A stretch of DNA of 64,000 nt from Scatosoma sp045127595 (GCA_045127595.1 JBGVQS010000021.1:62001-126000); one strand, 5' to 3'. Positions 50,773-60,008 are shown, counted from the stretch's first letter. Notes: generated by a model from the sequence alone, not told the origin. Translations and numbers: made by a program.

Positions 50773-52071
50773 ATGTTACAAACTATTATCAATGCTTTTA
50801 AAGTAAAGGAAATCAGACGCAAGGTCTATATGATGCTCTTGCTGCTCTTGATTTTCCGTATCGGTTGTTTCATTCCCATTCCCGGGCTTGAAAGATCGGA
50901 GTTTGCTAGCGTTATCGAAGGCAACGACTTCTTAACGCTTATGAGCAGCATTACCGGCGGCGCGTTGTCGCAGGGTACTTTGTTTGCGCTCGGTATCGGA
51001 CCGTACATCAACGCTTCGATTATCATGCAGCTCCTTGGCGTAGGTATTCCCGCGCTTGAAAGACTTTCTAAGCAAGGCGAAGAAGGGCGTAAGAAAATGG
51101 CGCAGTATACCAGATACGTAACCATTCTTCTTGCAATCATTCAATCAATCGGTATTATCGTAGGGTTCGGTAAGGACGCGATTCAAATCGAATTCTTCTA
51201 CAACAAAATGTGGCTTGCTACCATTTTCATGGCAATCGTATATACGGCAGGCGCGCTGATCGTTATGTGGCTTGGTGAAAGAATCACCGACTACGGCGTA
51301 GGCAACGGCCAATCCATGATCATTTTCGTAGGTATTTTGTCTACGGCAGGTATGCAAATCGTTGCGAAGATTCAAGCGATTCCTTCTGATATCAATCAAC
51401 TTTGGGACGTTGTTGCGTTCATTCTCGTTTGCGCGGTTATCTTCTTCGCAATCGTTTACGTGGATCTTTCCGAAAGAAAAGTTCCCGTTCAGTACGCAAA
51501 ACAAATCAAGGGCAGAAAGATGTACGGCGGTCAGTCGTCTTCGATTCCTATCAGAATCAGCGGCGGCGGCGTTATGCCTCTCATCTTCGCGTTCTCGATT
51601 CTCAGCTTCCCTCAAATGATCGCTAGTATGATTTCGCCCAACGGCGGTTTCACGAATTGGTGGAATAACTGGATGTCGGCTTCGGCTACGGGTTGGGGCG
51701 CAGTTGTGTACTCGCTCGTGCTTTGCTTGTTGATTTTTGCGTTCTCGTTCTTCTATGCGAAGATGCAATTCCAACCGGACGAAGTTTCCAAGAACATTCA
51801 GCAAAACGGCGGCTTCATTCAGGGTATTCGTCCTGGTAAAGCGACGGAAAATTATCTGACGAAGATTTCTAACCGTATTACGCTTTTCGGTGCGATTTAT
51901 CTCTCGCTTGTTGCGTTTATTCCTTCCGTTGCGTTTGCATGGGCGTCGTTCGACCTCGTCAACGTATTCTCTACGACGAGTATCCTTATCGTAGTATCCG
52001 TTGCAATGGAATTCGAGAAACAGTTACAAGCACAAATGATGATGAAGAATTACAAAGGATTCTTGAAATAA
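50773..52071 (+). CDS. secY: Protein translocase subunit SecY
   Basis: 432 residues, ten transmembrane helices. Signatures include FRIGCFIPIPGLE in helix 1, the plug/pore region GGALSQGTLFALGIGPYINA, MWLGERITDYGVGNGQSMII and the cytoplasmic loop GIRPGKATENYL. It forms the membrane channel for Sec export. RBS ACGGAGAAAG. Confidence 0.97.
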   Translation: MLQTIINAFKVKEIRRKVYMMLLLLLIFRIGCFIPIPGLERSEFASVIEGNDFLTLMSSITGGALSQGTLFALGIGPYINASIIMQLLGVGIPALERLSKQGEEGRKKMAQYTRYVTILLAIIQSIGIIVGFGKDAIQIEFFYNKMWLATIFMAIVYTAGALIVMWLGERITDYGVGNGQSMIIFVGILSTAGMQIVAKIQAIPSDINQLWDVVAFILVCAVIFFAIVYVDLSERKVPVQYAKQIKGRKMYGGQSSSIPIRISGGGVMPLIFAFSILSFPQMIASMISPNGGFTNWWNNWMSASATGWGAVVYSLVLCLLIFAFSFFYAKMQFQPDEVSKNIQQNGGFIQGIRPGKATENYLTKISNRITLFGAIYLSLVAFIPSVAFAWASFDLVNVFSTTSILIVVSVAMEFEKQLQAQMMMKNYKGFLK

Positions 52072-52160
52072 GAAAAACTTCCTACGCGCTTGCCCTTTGC
52101 GGGTTAAGCGCGCAGGTTGCGAAATAGAGAATACATAGTAATTTTTATCAGGAGAAAAAT

Positions 52161-52787
52161 ATGAACATTATTTTGCTTGGCGCGCCCGGCGCGGGTAAGG
52201 GAACGCAAGCCGCAAGAATTTCCGACGGCTATAAACTTCCCCATATTTCCACGGGCGACATTTTCAGAGAAAACATTAAAAACCAAACGCCGATCGGGTT
52301 GGAAGCAAAATCCTATATCGATAAAGGCTTACTCGTTCCCGACGAAGTTACCTGCAAAATCGTAGAAGGACGTATCGCACAGGCGGATTGCCAAAACGGC
52401 TATATGCTCGACGGCTTCCCCCGTACGATTGCGCAAGCCGAAGCACTCGATAAGATCACGAACATTGATCTCGTTATCAATATCGACGTAGATTTCAGTT
52501 TACTCATGGAACGCCTTTGCGGTAGACGCGTTTGCGCTTGCGGCGCGACCTATCACGTATCGACGCTCGGCGGCGAAACCAAGTGCGCGCGTTGCGGCGG
52601 CGAACTTTATCAAAGAAAGGACGATAATCCCGAAACGGTACAGAGCCGTTTGAACGTGTACAGCGCACAAACCGCTCCGCTTATCGAATACTATACGAAG
52701 AAGGGCTTGATCTTCAACGTATCTGGGAACATGAGTCCTGACGAAGTTTACGCAAAGATTTCCGAAAAGCTCGATTTGATGAAATAA
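52161..52787 (+). CDS. adk: Adenylate kinase with zinc-type lid
   Basis: 208 residues. P-loop LLGAPGAGKGTQA (residues 4-16), IDKGLLVPDEVT, GFPRTIAQAE for the AMP and ATP sites. The lid has CACGATYHV and CARCGG, four cysteines likely to bind zinc. It balances ATP, ADP and AMP. Confidence 0.96.
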   Translation: MNIILLGAPGAGKGTQAARISDGYKLPHISTGDIFRENIKNQTPIGLEAKSYIDKGLLVPDEVTCKIVEGRIAQADCQNGYMLDGFPRTIAQAEALDKITNIDLVINIDVDFSLLMERLCGRRVCACGATYHVSTLGGETKCARCGGELYQRKDDNPETVQSRLNVYSAQTAPLIEYYTKKGLIFNVSGNMSPDEVYAKISEKLDLMK

Positions 52788-52789
52788 GT

Positions 52790-53533
52790 ATGATTCACGT
52801 AAAAAGCGAAAAAGAGATCGAGTTGATCCGCGAAGCTTGTAAAATCGTGCGTGATACTTTGAATTTCGTAGGCTCGAAAATCAAAGCGGGTATGACGACG
52901 AAGGAAGTGGATATGCTCGTCGAACGGTACATCCGTTCTTGCGGAGCGAATCCGTCTTGCTTAGGTTACGGCGGTTTTCCCGCCTCCGCGTGCATTTCGG
53001 TCAACGAGATGGTCGTGCATGGTATTCCCGACGATAGAATCTTAAAAGAAGGGGATATCGTCAGCGTGGACGTGGTAGCGGATAAAAACGGGTATCACGG
53101 AGACGCCTGCCGAACCTTTTGTATCGGCGAAGTTTCGCAGGACTTAAAACAGCTTGTAAAAGTTACGGAAGAATGTTTCTTCAAAGGTATTGAGGGCTTA
53201 CGGGCGGGTACACCGCTGTTTGACATTGGATACCGCGTACAGAAACATGCGGAAAGCCACGGCTACGGAGTAATTCGTTCGTACACGGGACACGGGATCG
53301 GTAAGGAAATGCACGAAGATCCCTCCGTTCCGAATTTCGGACGGCTGGGTACGGGCGTGCGGCTCAAAGCCGGAACGGTACTTTGTATCGAGCCGATGAT
53401 CGCGCAAGGGACTTGGAAAGTCCAATTACTGGACGACGGTTGGGGCGCGGTAACGGCAGACGGAAAACCGGCAGCGCATTATGAAAACACGGTAGTGGTG
53501 CGCGAAGACGGCGTGGAAATTCTTACTTTGTAA
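52790..53533 (+). CDS. map: Type I methionine aminopeptidase
   Basis: 247 residues. The metal ligands lie in SVDVVADKNGYHGDACRTF (two Asp), the SYTGHGIGKEMHEDP His segment, and the C-terminal CIEPMI and HYENTVVV glutamates. It removes N-terminal Met from new proteins. No RBS is visible and it starts two bases after adk, so coupling is likely. Confidence 0.96.
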   Translation: MIHVKSEKEIELIREACKIVRDTLNFVGSKIKAGMTTKEVDMLVERYIRSCGANPSCLGYGGFPASACISVNEMVVHGIPDDRILKEGDIVSVDVVADKNGYHGDACRTFCIGEVSQDLKQLVKVTEECFFKGIEGLRAGTPLFDIGYRVQKHAESHGYGVIRSYTGHGIGKEMHEDPSVPNFGRLGTGVRLKAGTVLCIEPMIAQGTWKVQLLDDGWGAVTADGKPAAHYENTVVVREDGVEILTL

Positions 53534-53592
53534 GAATTGCGTTTAGAAAAAAAGCGCCTAATATGGCGGATAAAAAATCGGAGGAAATTTCT

Positions 53593-53814
53593 GTGTCCAA
53601 AGACGACGTAATCGAAGCGGAAGGGAAAGTAATCGAAGCGTTGCCCAATGCAACCTTTAAAGTGCAACTTTCCAACGGTCATATCATCACGGCGTATATT
53701 TCCGGTAAGCTTAGAATGAATTATATTAGAATCATCGAAGGCGATACGGTTAAGTTGGAAATGAGCCCGTACGATCTGACGAAAGGCAGAATCACGTGGC
53801 GTAGCAAGTCGTAA
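53593..53814 (+). CDS. infA: Translation initiation factor IF-1
   Basis: 73 residues from GTG 53593 (SKDDVIEAEGKVIEALPNAT). GGAGG lies eight bases before this GTG and the length then equals the usual 72. An in-frame ATG at 53563 would add ten residues but has no RBS. IF-1 blocks the A site during initiation. Confidence 0.92.
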   Translation: MSKDDVIEAEGKVIEALPNATFKVQLSNGHIITAYISGKLRMNYIRIIEGDTVKLEMSPYDLTKGRITWRSKS

Positions 53815-53853
53815 TTACGGCTGAACAAGTTTATTAAACAAGGAGAAAATACA

Positions 53854-53970
53854 ATGAAAGTTAGACCTTCTGTAAAACCTATGTGCGATAAGTGCAAAGT
53901 TATCAAGAGAAACGGTTGAGTTATGGTTATCTGCTCCAAGAGCAAGAGCCACAAACAAAGACAGGGCTAA
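53854..53970 (+). pseudogene. rpmJ: 50S ribosomal protein L36 with in-frame TGA
   Basis: The sequence reads MKVRPSVKPMCDKCKVIKRN, then G, then a TGA (53917-53919), then VMVICSKSKSHKQRQG. Without the stop this is a normal 38-residue zinc-type L36 with its Cys/His ligands. The family has Lys or Arg at the TGA position; AGA to TGA is one base. The RBS AAGGAGAAA is strong. Either a true nonsense mutation, a sequence error, or readthrough. TGA is clearly a stop elsewhere in the window. L36 is dispensable in several bacteria. Confidence 0.8.
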
Positions 53971-54009
53971 AAAGATTGAAAATCAAGACGAAAAAGTATC
54001 AAAAAACGC

Positions 54010-54039
54010 TTGACAAGTCTTGACGAGGTGTGGTAGAAT
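54010..54039 (+). promoter_or_regulatory. Promoter of the rpsM-rplQ operon
   Basis: TTGACA (54010-54015), 18 bp and TAGAAT (54034-54039). The context AAACGCTTGACA is shared with the S10 and tRNA promoters. Confidence 0.75.
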
Positions 54040-54110
54040 TATATCATGCCGTAATTTGGGAAATGGCGCGCGTAAGCGTGATTTCTCGGTAAAAGAATAG
54101 AGTAATTAAG

Positions 54111-54150
54111 CTGAATTTCCGTAAGATTTACGGAAACTCAGTTTTGTTGC
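54111..54150 (+). terminator. Attenuator-like hairpin in the rpsM leader
   Basis: The stem CTGAATTTCCGTAA / TTACGGAAACTCAG (bulges) is followed by TTTTGTTG. It lies in a 280-nt leader after the promoter. The remaining 170 nt hold smaller stems and no ORF. Confidence 0.6.
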
Positions 54151-54324
54151 GTTTAATAATCGTTCCATTTTTTGCCAGTTTTACGCTGTTGGACAGGCAG
54201 GAAGGGAACAAAGCGCGAAAATAATACAGTATGCGACGTGGAGCATTTTCCACTGCGAAACGACGTGTATTCGTTGGCGATATAAAACAAAAATAATAAA
54301 AAAACAAACGGAGGACAGAAATCT

Positions 54325-54693
54325 ATGGCACGTATTGCCGGTGTGGATTTACCCAGAGAAAAAAGAATCGAAATCGGTTTGACTTATATCTACGGTATCG
54401 GTCTTACGACTTCGAAAAAGATTCTCACGGAAACCGGAATCAATCCCGATACGAGAGTAAAAGATCTCGACGAGAATGACGTTTCCAAATTGAGAGAATA
54501 TATCGATCACAATTTGAGAGTAGAAGGTGAACTTCGCAGCGAAGTATCCCTCAACATTAAGCGCCTTATGGAAATCGGATGCTACAGAGGCATTAGACAC
54601 AGAAAGGGCTTGCCCGTACGCGGACAGAGCACGAAGAGAAACGCTCGTACGCGTAAAGGTCCTGCACGCGCGATTGCAGGCAAGAAGAAATAA
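54325..54693 (+). CDS. rpsM: 30S ribosomal protein S13
   Basis: 122 residues. ARIAGVDLPREKRIEIGLTY and the C-terminal RGQSTKRNARTRKGPAR match the family. It forms bridges with the large subunit. Confidence 0.97.
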   Translation: MARIAGVDLPREKRIEIGLTYIYGIGLTTSKKILTETGINPDTRVKDLDENDVSKLREYIDHNLRVEGELRSEVSLNIKRLMEIGCYRGIRHRKGLPVRGQSTKRNARTRKGPARAIAGKKK

Positions 54694-54713
54694 TTAGGAG
54701 GCGATAAATAATT

Positions 54714-55112
54714 ATGGCAGAAATGAAAAAGAAAGTCGCTTCCCGTAAGCGCAAAGAAATTAAGAAGGTAGACAAAGGTCAAGTTCATATTCAATCCACG
54801 TTCAACAACACGATCGTAACGGTTACGGATATGAGCGGTAACGCTATTTCCCAGTCCAGTGCAGGTGCGCTCGGTTACAAGGGTAGCAGAAAGGGTACGC
54901 CGTTTGCAGCGCAAATGGCTGCTGAAACGGCTGCTAAGGTTGCAAAAGAACACGGTCTTCGCAGTGTAGAAGTTTACGTAAAAGGTCCCGGGGCTGGTAG
55001 AGAATCCGCTATTCGTGCGCTTTCCGCTTGCGAACTGGAAATTACGTTGATTTCCGACGTTTCCCCCATCCCCCACAACGGATGCAGACCCCCGAAGCGT
55101 CGTAGAGTTTAA
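54714..55112 (+). CDS. rpsK: 30S ribosomal protein S11
   Basis: 132 residues. VHIQSTFNNTIVTVTDMSGN and the C-terminal IPHNGCRPPKRRRV are diagnostic. RBS TTAGGAGGCGA. Confidence 0.97.
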   Translation: MAEMKKKVASRKRKEIKKVDKGQVHIQSTFNNTIVTVTDMSGNAISQSSAGALGYKGSRKGTPFAAQMAAETAAKVAKEHGLRSVEVYVKGPGAGRESAIRALSACELEITLISDVSPIPHNGCRPPKRRRV

Positions 55113-55130
55113 TCAGGAGGCAAATAGAAA

Positions 55131-55757
55131 ATGGCTAGATATAGAGAAGCGAAATGTAAGCTTTGCAGAAGAGAAGGTGCAAAGCTGTTCCTCAAAGGCG
55201 ATAAATGCTATATGGAAAAATGTCCGTTCAACAAGCGTCCGGTTGCTCCCGGTCAGCACGGTGCGGATAGAAAGAAGGTTTCCGAATACGGTTTGCAGCT
55301 TCGTGAAAAGCAAAAGACCAAGAGAATTTACGGAGTGCAGGAAGGTCAATTCCGTAAGTATTACGAAATGGCTGACCGCATGAAGGGCGTTACCGGTGAA
55401 AACATGCTTTCCTTGTTGGAAAGAAGACTTGACAACGTAGTATTCAGAATGGGCATTGCTCCTTCCAGAACGTTGGCTCGTCAAATCGTAAGCCACGCAC
55501 ACCTTTCCGTAAACGGCAAGACGGTTACCGTTCCTTCCTACATTGTAAAGGCAGGCGACGTAATCGTTGTTAAAGAAAATAGAAAGGGCAACAAATATTT
55601 CACGGAACTCAAAGAAACGAAAGCAAGCAACACCCTTGTTAAATGGGTTGAGTTTGATAGAGAAAAACTTGAAGGAAAGGTATTGGCTCTTCCTACCAGA
55701 GAAGATATCGACAGCCAGATTGCTGAGCATATGATTGTCGAATTGTACTCCAAATAA
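55131..55757 (+). CDS. rpsD: 30S ribosomal protein S4, zinc form
   Basis: 208 residues. The N-terminus has the zinc ligands CKLC, KCYMEKC; the S4 domain has RRLDNVVFRMGIAPSRTLAR. It nucleates 30S assembly and in many bacteria represses the alpha operon. Confidence 0.97.
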   Translation: MARYREAKCKLCRREGAKLFLKGDKCYMEKCPFNKRPVAPGQHGADRKKVSEYGLQLREKQKTKRIYGVQEGQFRKYYEMADRMKGVTGENMLSLLERRLDNVVFRMGIAPSRTLARQIVSHAHLSVNGKTVTVPSYIVKAGDVIVVKENRKGNKYFTELKETKASNTLVKWVEFDREKLEGKVLALPTREDIDSQIAEHMIVELYSK

Positions 55758-55779
55758 TCGAATATAAGGAGGTAACATA

Positions 55780-56730
55780 ATGATCGAAATGGATATGCCC
55801 AAACTCGAGGTGTTAGAAAACAGCGATTTCTATGCGAAAGTTGTTTGTGAACCCTTAGAGAAAGGTTTCGGTCTTACCATTGGAAACTGCTTAAGAAGAA
55901 TTTTGCTCTCCGCATTGCCCGGGGCGGCTGTGGAAGGGATCAAGTTCCTTGACGGCAGTGTGAAACACGAGTTTTCCGCTGTAACGGGAATCAGAGAAGA
56001 CGTTACGGAAATTATCCTTAATTTGAAAACGCTCGCTATCAAGACGAAAGTAATTGATAAAGAGTACGAAAAAGTTCTGCATATTTGTAAAGAAGGTCCT
56101 GCGGTTTTAACCGGTAAAGATCTCAACATTGACGCGGAAATTGAAGTGATCAACGAGGATCAATACATCTGTACCATTGACGAGGGTGCAAAGCTTGATG
56201 TCGAGCTTACCGTCGGTAGAGGTAGAGGGTATAGACCTGCAAAAGAGAATAAAAAGCCCGTTGTCGATTATATCGCAATCGACTCCATTTATACGCCTGT
56301 GCAAAAGGTAAACTACGCAGTAGAACCTACGCGCGTTGGTCAGGCAGTTGACTATGATAAGCTGACGCTTGAAGTATGGACGGACGGTACGTTCTCGGGG
56401 AAAGAAATTATTTCCCTTGCGGCAAAGATTATGCAAGATCACATCGGCTTATTCGTAAATCTTAGCGAAACGATCAAGGGTATGGATATCCTTGTCAAGA
56501 CGGAAGACGATAAGCAACAGCAAATTCTTAAGATGGCGATTGAGGAAATGGACCTTTCCGTTCGTTCCTACAACTGCTTGAAGAGAGCAAACATTCATAC
56601 GGTCGAAGATTTGACCAAGAAGACGGAAGACGATATGTTGAAGGTTAGAAACCTCGGCAGAAAGTCCTTGGAAGAAGTCATTCACAAATTGGAATCTTAC
56701 GGCCTCGCATTAAGACAACAGGAGGATTAA
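55780..56730 (+). CDS. rpoA: RNA polymerase subunit alpha
   Basis: 316 residues. The N-terminal domain has GFGLTIGNCLRRILLSALPG, the C-terminal domain has DLSVRSYNCLKRANIHTVED and LGRKSLEEV for UP-element and activator contacts. RBS AAGGAGGTAA. Confidence 0.97.
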   Translation: MIEMDMPKLEVLENSDFYAKVVCEPLEKGFGLTIGNCLRRILLSALPGAAVEGIKFLDGSVKHEFSAVTGIREDVTEIILNLKTLAIKTKVIDKEYEKVLHICKEGPAVLTGKDLNIDAEIEVINEDQYICTIDEGAKLDVELTVGRGRGYRPAKENKKPVVDYIAIDSIYTPVQKVNYAVEPTRVGQAVDYDKLTLEVWTDGTFSGKEIISLAAKIMQDHIGLFVNLSETIKGMDILVKTEDDKQQQILKMAIEEMDLSVRSYNCLKRANIHTVEDLTKKTEDDMLKVRNLGRKSLEEVIHKLESYGLALRQQED

Positions 56731-56734
56731 TATT

Positions 56735-57241
56735 ATGCCCAGAAAATTGGGAAGAACGTCTAAACAAAGAAATGCCCTTTTGAGAAATCTGGCATCCCAA
56801 CTTCTTTGGTACGGTAAAATTGAAACGACCGCTGAAAAGGCAAAAGAGCTTCGTCCTTACGTTGAAAAGCTCATTACCAAGGCCGTTAATACGTACGATG
56901 ACAATATCGAATTTGAAGTAACAAAAAAAGACAACAAAGGCAAAGAATTCACCGTTACGAACGTGAAAGACGGCGCAAAGAAACTTGCGGCTCGTCGTGC
57001 AATCATGGCAAAAACCTATGACTTGCAAGAAATCAAAGCGTTCAACGAAAAGAAGAGCGAATTCAAAGCAAGAACGGCTGATATTCAGCACCCCTTGATG
57101 GACAAACTTTTCAACGAAATCGCACCCAAATATGCGGCTCGTAAAGAAGAACTCGGTCAAGGTGGCGGCTATACGAGAATTTACCTTCTCGGTGAACGCC
57201 GTGGCGACGCTGCTGAACTTGCAGTAATCGAATTGGTTTAA
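56735..57241 (+). CDS. rplQ: 50S ribosomal protein L17 with a central insertion
   Basis: 168 residues against about 115-130 in most bacteria. The N-terminus (KLGRTSKQRNALLRNLASQL) and C-terminus (GYTRIYLLGERRGDAAELAV) are standard. The extra sequence, rich in Lys, lies between about residues 60 and 115. Last gene of the cluster, before a terminator. Confidence 0.95.
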   Translation: MPRKLGRTSKQRNALLRNLASQLLWYGKIETTAEKAKELRPYVEKLITKAVNTYDDNIEFEVTKKDNKGKEFTVTNVKDGAKKLAARRAIMAKTYDLQEIKAFNEKKSEFKARTADIQHPLMDKLFNEIAPKYAARKEELGQGGGYTRIYLLGERRGDAAELAVIELV

Positions 57242-57258
57242 TTGTAACCGATAAAGTG

Positions 57259-57291
57259 TCCCCTCGCAAATATTTGCGAGGGGATTTTTTT
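57259..57291 (+). terminator. Terminator of the alpha operon
   Basis: The stem CCCCTCGCAAA / TTTGCGAGGGG (three-base loop region) is followed by seven T. Confidence 0.92.
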
Positions 57292-57397
57292 CGAGTGCGC
57301 GGTGTGCACTTCTTTCTAAAAAGCAAGGCGAGAATATTTATATTACTCTTACATGGGGAGGCGACATAAACGACTATTAGAAAATTATTTAAAAATA

Positions 57398-57426
57398 TTG
57401 ACATAGAATCAGAGTTATGTTATAAT
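57398..57426 (+). promoter_or_regulatory. Promoter for nfeD and the band-7 gene
   Basis: TTGACA (57398-57403), 17 bp and TATAAT (57421-57426), a perfect consensus. Confidence 0.9.
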
Positions 57427-57491
57427 TGTCATAGTAAATATAATAAATGTAAGCCTTTTCATGCGTAGAAGCGAGATGGAGGATAGTTTAT

Positions 57492-57941
57492 ATGGAATTA
57501 TGGATCGTATGGCTAATTGCTGCGGTCATATTACTGTCAGCAGAGGTTTTAACGACAGATCTTGTTGCGGTTTGGTTTGGGATAGCTGGGTTGCTTTGCT
57601 GTTTGGTTGCAGCAATTTTTCCTTCTTTGCACATTATATGGCAAATTTTGATTTTTGCTTTTATTTCAACGGTGTTGATCATTTTAACACGACCATTGGT
57701 CAAAAAAATTATGCAACGAAAAAAAGGGCAAGAAACAAATTTGGAACTTATTATAGGGCATACTGCGATGGTTACCGAAAGGATTGATAACGATAAAGAA
57801 TTGGGCGCAGTTAAAATCAACGGTTTAGTCTGGACGGCGCGTTCGGTTGACGGTTGCATTTTGGAGGAGTCAACGCTGGTAACGGTTTGCGAAATCAAAG
57901 GGAATAAAGCTTTTGTTATAAAAACAAAGAAGGAGAATTGA
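57492..57941 (+). CDS. NfeD family membrane protein
   Basis: 149 residues. Two or three N-terminal transmembrane helices (about residues 3-70) precede a C-terminal OB-fold domain with IGHTAMVTERIDNDKELGAV and LVWTARSVDG. NfeD proteins pair with SPFH/stomatin proteins and are thought to shape membrane microdomains. The SPFH gene follows four bases later. RBS GGAGGATAG. Confidence 0.9.
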   Translation: MELWIVWLIAAVILLSAEVLTTDLVAVWFGIAGLLCCLVAAIFPSLHIIWQILIFAFISTVLIILTRPLVKKIMQRKKGQETNLELIIGHTAMVTERIDNDKELGAVKINGLVWTARSVDGCILEESTLVTVCEIKGNKAFVIKTKKEN

Positions 57942-57945
57942 GAAA

Positions 57946-58863
57946 ATGGGAGCAATTATCGCAATAGTAGCGGTTGTAGCAGTTATTTTGTTATTGATTG
58001 TATCAGGGATCAAAGTAGTTTCTCAAGCAAAAGCGTATGTCATTGAACGGCTTGGCGCATATCATGAAACATGGCAAACAGGAATTCATTTCCGGATTCC
58101 TATTATTGAAAGAGTTGCAAAAGTAGTATCGTTGAAAGAGCAAGTGGTAGATTTTGCGCCGCAACCCGTTATTACAAAAGACAATGTAACGATGCAGATT
58201 GATACCGTCGTATTCTATCAAATTACAGACGCAAAGCTGTACGCTTACGGCGTTGAATCTCCTATTATGGCGATTGAAAATCTTACGGCAACTACGCTTC
58301 GTAACATTATTGGGGAACTTGAACTGGACCATACGCTGACTTCACGTGATACGATTAATGCGAAAATCCGCTCTATCCTTGATGAGGCGACAGATCCTTG
58401 GGGGATTAAAATTAACCGCGTCGAATTGAAAAACATTAAACCGCCTGCGGAAATCCAAGACGCCATGGAAAAACAAATGAAGGCTGAACGTCAAAGACGT
58501 GAGGCAATTTTACGTGCGGAAGGGGAAAAAGCTAGCAATATTCTTGTCGCAGAGGGTAAAAAAGAAAGTCAAATTTTAGCGGCTGAGGCGGAAAAACAAG
58601 CGGCTATTTTGAAAGCGGAAGCAGAAAAACAGGCGGCTATTTTGAAAGCGGAGGCTGAGAAAGAAGCGATTTTGCGAGTGAATGAAGCACAGGCGGAATC
58701 AATCCGTATGATTAATGAAGCGAAGCCCGAAGACGCATTTATGACGCTTAAAAAGCTTGAAACTCTTGCGAAAGTTGGGGATGGACAAGCAACTAAAATT
58801 GTTATTCCCAGTGAATTGCAAGGAATAGTCGGACTAGTCAATACAATTAAAGAAGCAAAATAA
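57946..58863 (+). CDS. SPFH/band-7 (stomatin-like) protein
   Basis: 305 residues. An N-terminal transmembrane helix is followed by the band-7 domain (IKVVSQAKAYVIERLGAYHE, VTMQIDTVVFYQITDAKLYA) and a coiled-coil tail with four AEKQAAILKAE-like repeats. This is the QmcA/stomatin type that assembles into membrane rings or rafts. It pairs with the NfeD gene upstream. Confidence 0.92.
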   Translation: MGAIIAIVAVVAVILLLIVSGIKVVSQAKAYVIERLGAYHETWQTGIHFRIPIIERVAKVVSLKEQVVDFAPQPVITKDNVTMQIDTVVFYQITDAKLYAYGVESPIMAIENLTATTLRNIIGELELDHTLTSRDTINAKIRSILDEATDPWGIKINRVELKNIKPPAEIQDAMEKQMKAERQRREAILRAEGEKASNILVAEGKKESQILAAEAEKQAAILKAEAEKQAAILKAEAEKEAILRVNEAQAESIRMINEAKPEDAFMTLKKLETLAKVGDGQATKIVIPSELQGIVGLVNTIKEAK

Positions 58864-58882
58864 AGGTATGGATATGCAAAAT

Positions 58883-58918
58883 AAGCTCGCAAGAAAAGTT
58901 CTTGCGAGCTTGTTTTTA
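58883..58918. terminator. Bidirectional terminator between band-7 and degV genes
   Basis: The stem AAGCTCGCAAGAA / TTCTTGCGAGCTT has T runs on both strands. Confidence 0.88.
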
Positions 58919-58934
58919 TACTGTTAATATATAC

Positions 58935-59801
58935 TTATTTAATGATACGCGTAGCCGCTACCGCGATTGCGCCCGGGCCGATATGGCAGGAAATACTCAA
59001 AGGAAGCGGTTCGCAAAAATGGAAGGGAATGTTCGGGAATGCCGCTTTCAATTCATCACAGAATTTTTCAGCTTCCGCAAAATTAGCGGTATGCGCAACT
59101 GCAAGAGCTATTTCACCGTTTTTTACGTAGGCAGAAAGCTGGGAAGCAAGATCGGTTTTGATGGCTTCAATCATCATGTCCTTTGCCTTCTGCGTGCTGC
59201 GTACAACGCCGAATTTATCAAGCTTATCTCCGTGGATTTGCAAAACGGGTTTGATTTTTAAAATCGTACCGATCATGGCTGCGGTGGGGGTAACTCTGCC
59301 GCCGCGTTTCAAATACTTCATTGTATCTACGGCAATATAGATAGTGGAGTCGCCTGCGGTCGTTTCTAAATATGCCTTGATTTCGTCGGGCGTCTTTCCT
59401 GCTTCGCGCAGTTTTAGCGCGTCGAGCACGCTCTCCTTTTGTGTAACCGAAATACGGCGGTTATCCACGACGTAGACTCTGTTGTCAAAATCCTTGGCAA
59501 GGTTGGTTGCAGCTGCGCAAGATTGGCTCAACCCCGACGACATAGGAATATGTATCAACGCGTCGTATTCCTTTAATACGTCCGTCCATAAGTCCGCTAA
59601 ATCGCCGATACTCGGTTGGGAAGTGGAAACGCTCACGTTATTTTTTAACAGCTCATAAAAGCGTTCTTGCGTGAGATTTACATTCTCAAAATAAGGATCG
59701 GAATCTACCAAAAATGGCATTGCTAAAACGTAAACGCCTTGCGATTTATATTCTTCTGGCAATATGCCGCTGTTGCTGTCCGTTGTAATAGCAATTTTCA
59801 T
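58935..59801 (-). CDS. DegV family fatty-acid-binding protein
   Basis: 288 residues. It has TDSNSGILPEEYKSQGVYVL, the fatty-acid pocket HIPMSSGLSQSCAAA, and LKRGGRVTPTAAMIGTILKI-like YLKRGG motif with KPVLQ. DegV/FakB proteins hold a fatty acid for phosphorylation by FakA; FakA is not in the window. Own promoter on the minus strand. Confidence 0.9.
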   Translation of the reverse strand: MKIAITTDSNSGILPEEYKSQGVYVLAMPFLVDSDPYFENVNLTQERFYELLKNNVSVSTSQPSIGDLADLWTDVLKEYDALIHIPMSSGLSQSCAAATNLAKDFDNRVYVVDNRRISVTQKESVLDALKLREAGKTPDEIKAYLETTAGDSTIYIAVDTMKYLKRGGRVTPTAAMIGTILKIKPVLQIHGDKLDKFGVVRSTQKAKDMMIEAIKTDLASQLSAYVKNGEIALAVAHTANFAEAEKFCDELKAAFPNIPFHFCEPLPLSISCHIGPGAIAVAATRIIK

Positions 59802-59866
59802 GTTCCGTATTCTCCTACGTTTAACCGAGTGGAATTTACACTGATTATTAACGTCATCATATATCT

Positions 59867-59895
59867 ACTATAACAAATTTTTTATTTCTTGTCAA
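59867..59895 (-). promoter_or_regulatory. Promoter for degV
   Basis: On the minus strand TTGACA (59890-59895), 17 bp and TATAGT (59867-59872). Confidence 0.85.
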
Positions 59896-60008
59896 TTAAG
59901 TCGGTGGGGTTTTGTGAAAATAGTCATATTTTGCGATGACATAGCACGATTGCTTTTGCGATTTTTCATGATAATTCGACGTTTGTTGTAAAAACTGCTT
60001 TTTCACTA

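Noticed and set aside
53854..53970. Reassignment of TGA to an amino acid, or selenocysteine in rpmJ
   Set aside because: Several genes here end in TGA with tight ATGA overlaps, so TGA is a working stop. No selenocysteine-type hairpin is evident after the codon and L36 is not a known selenoprotein.
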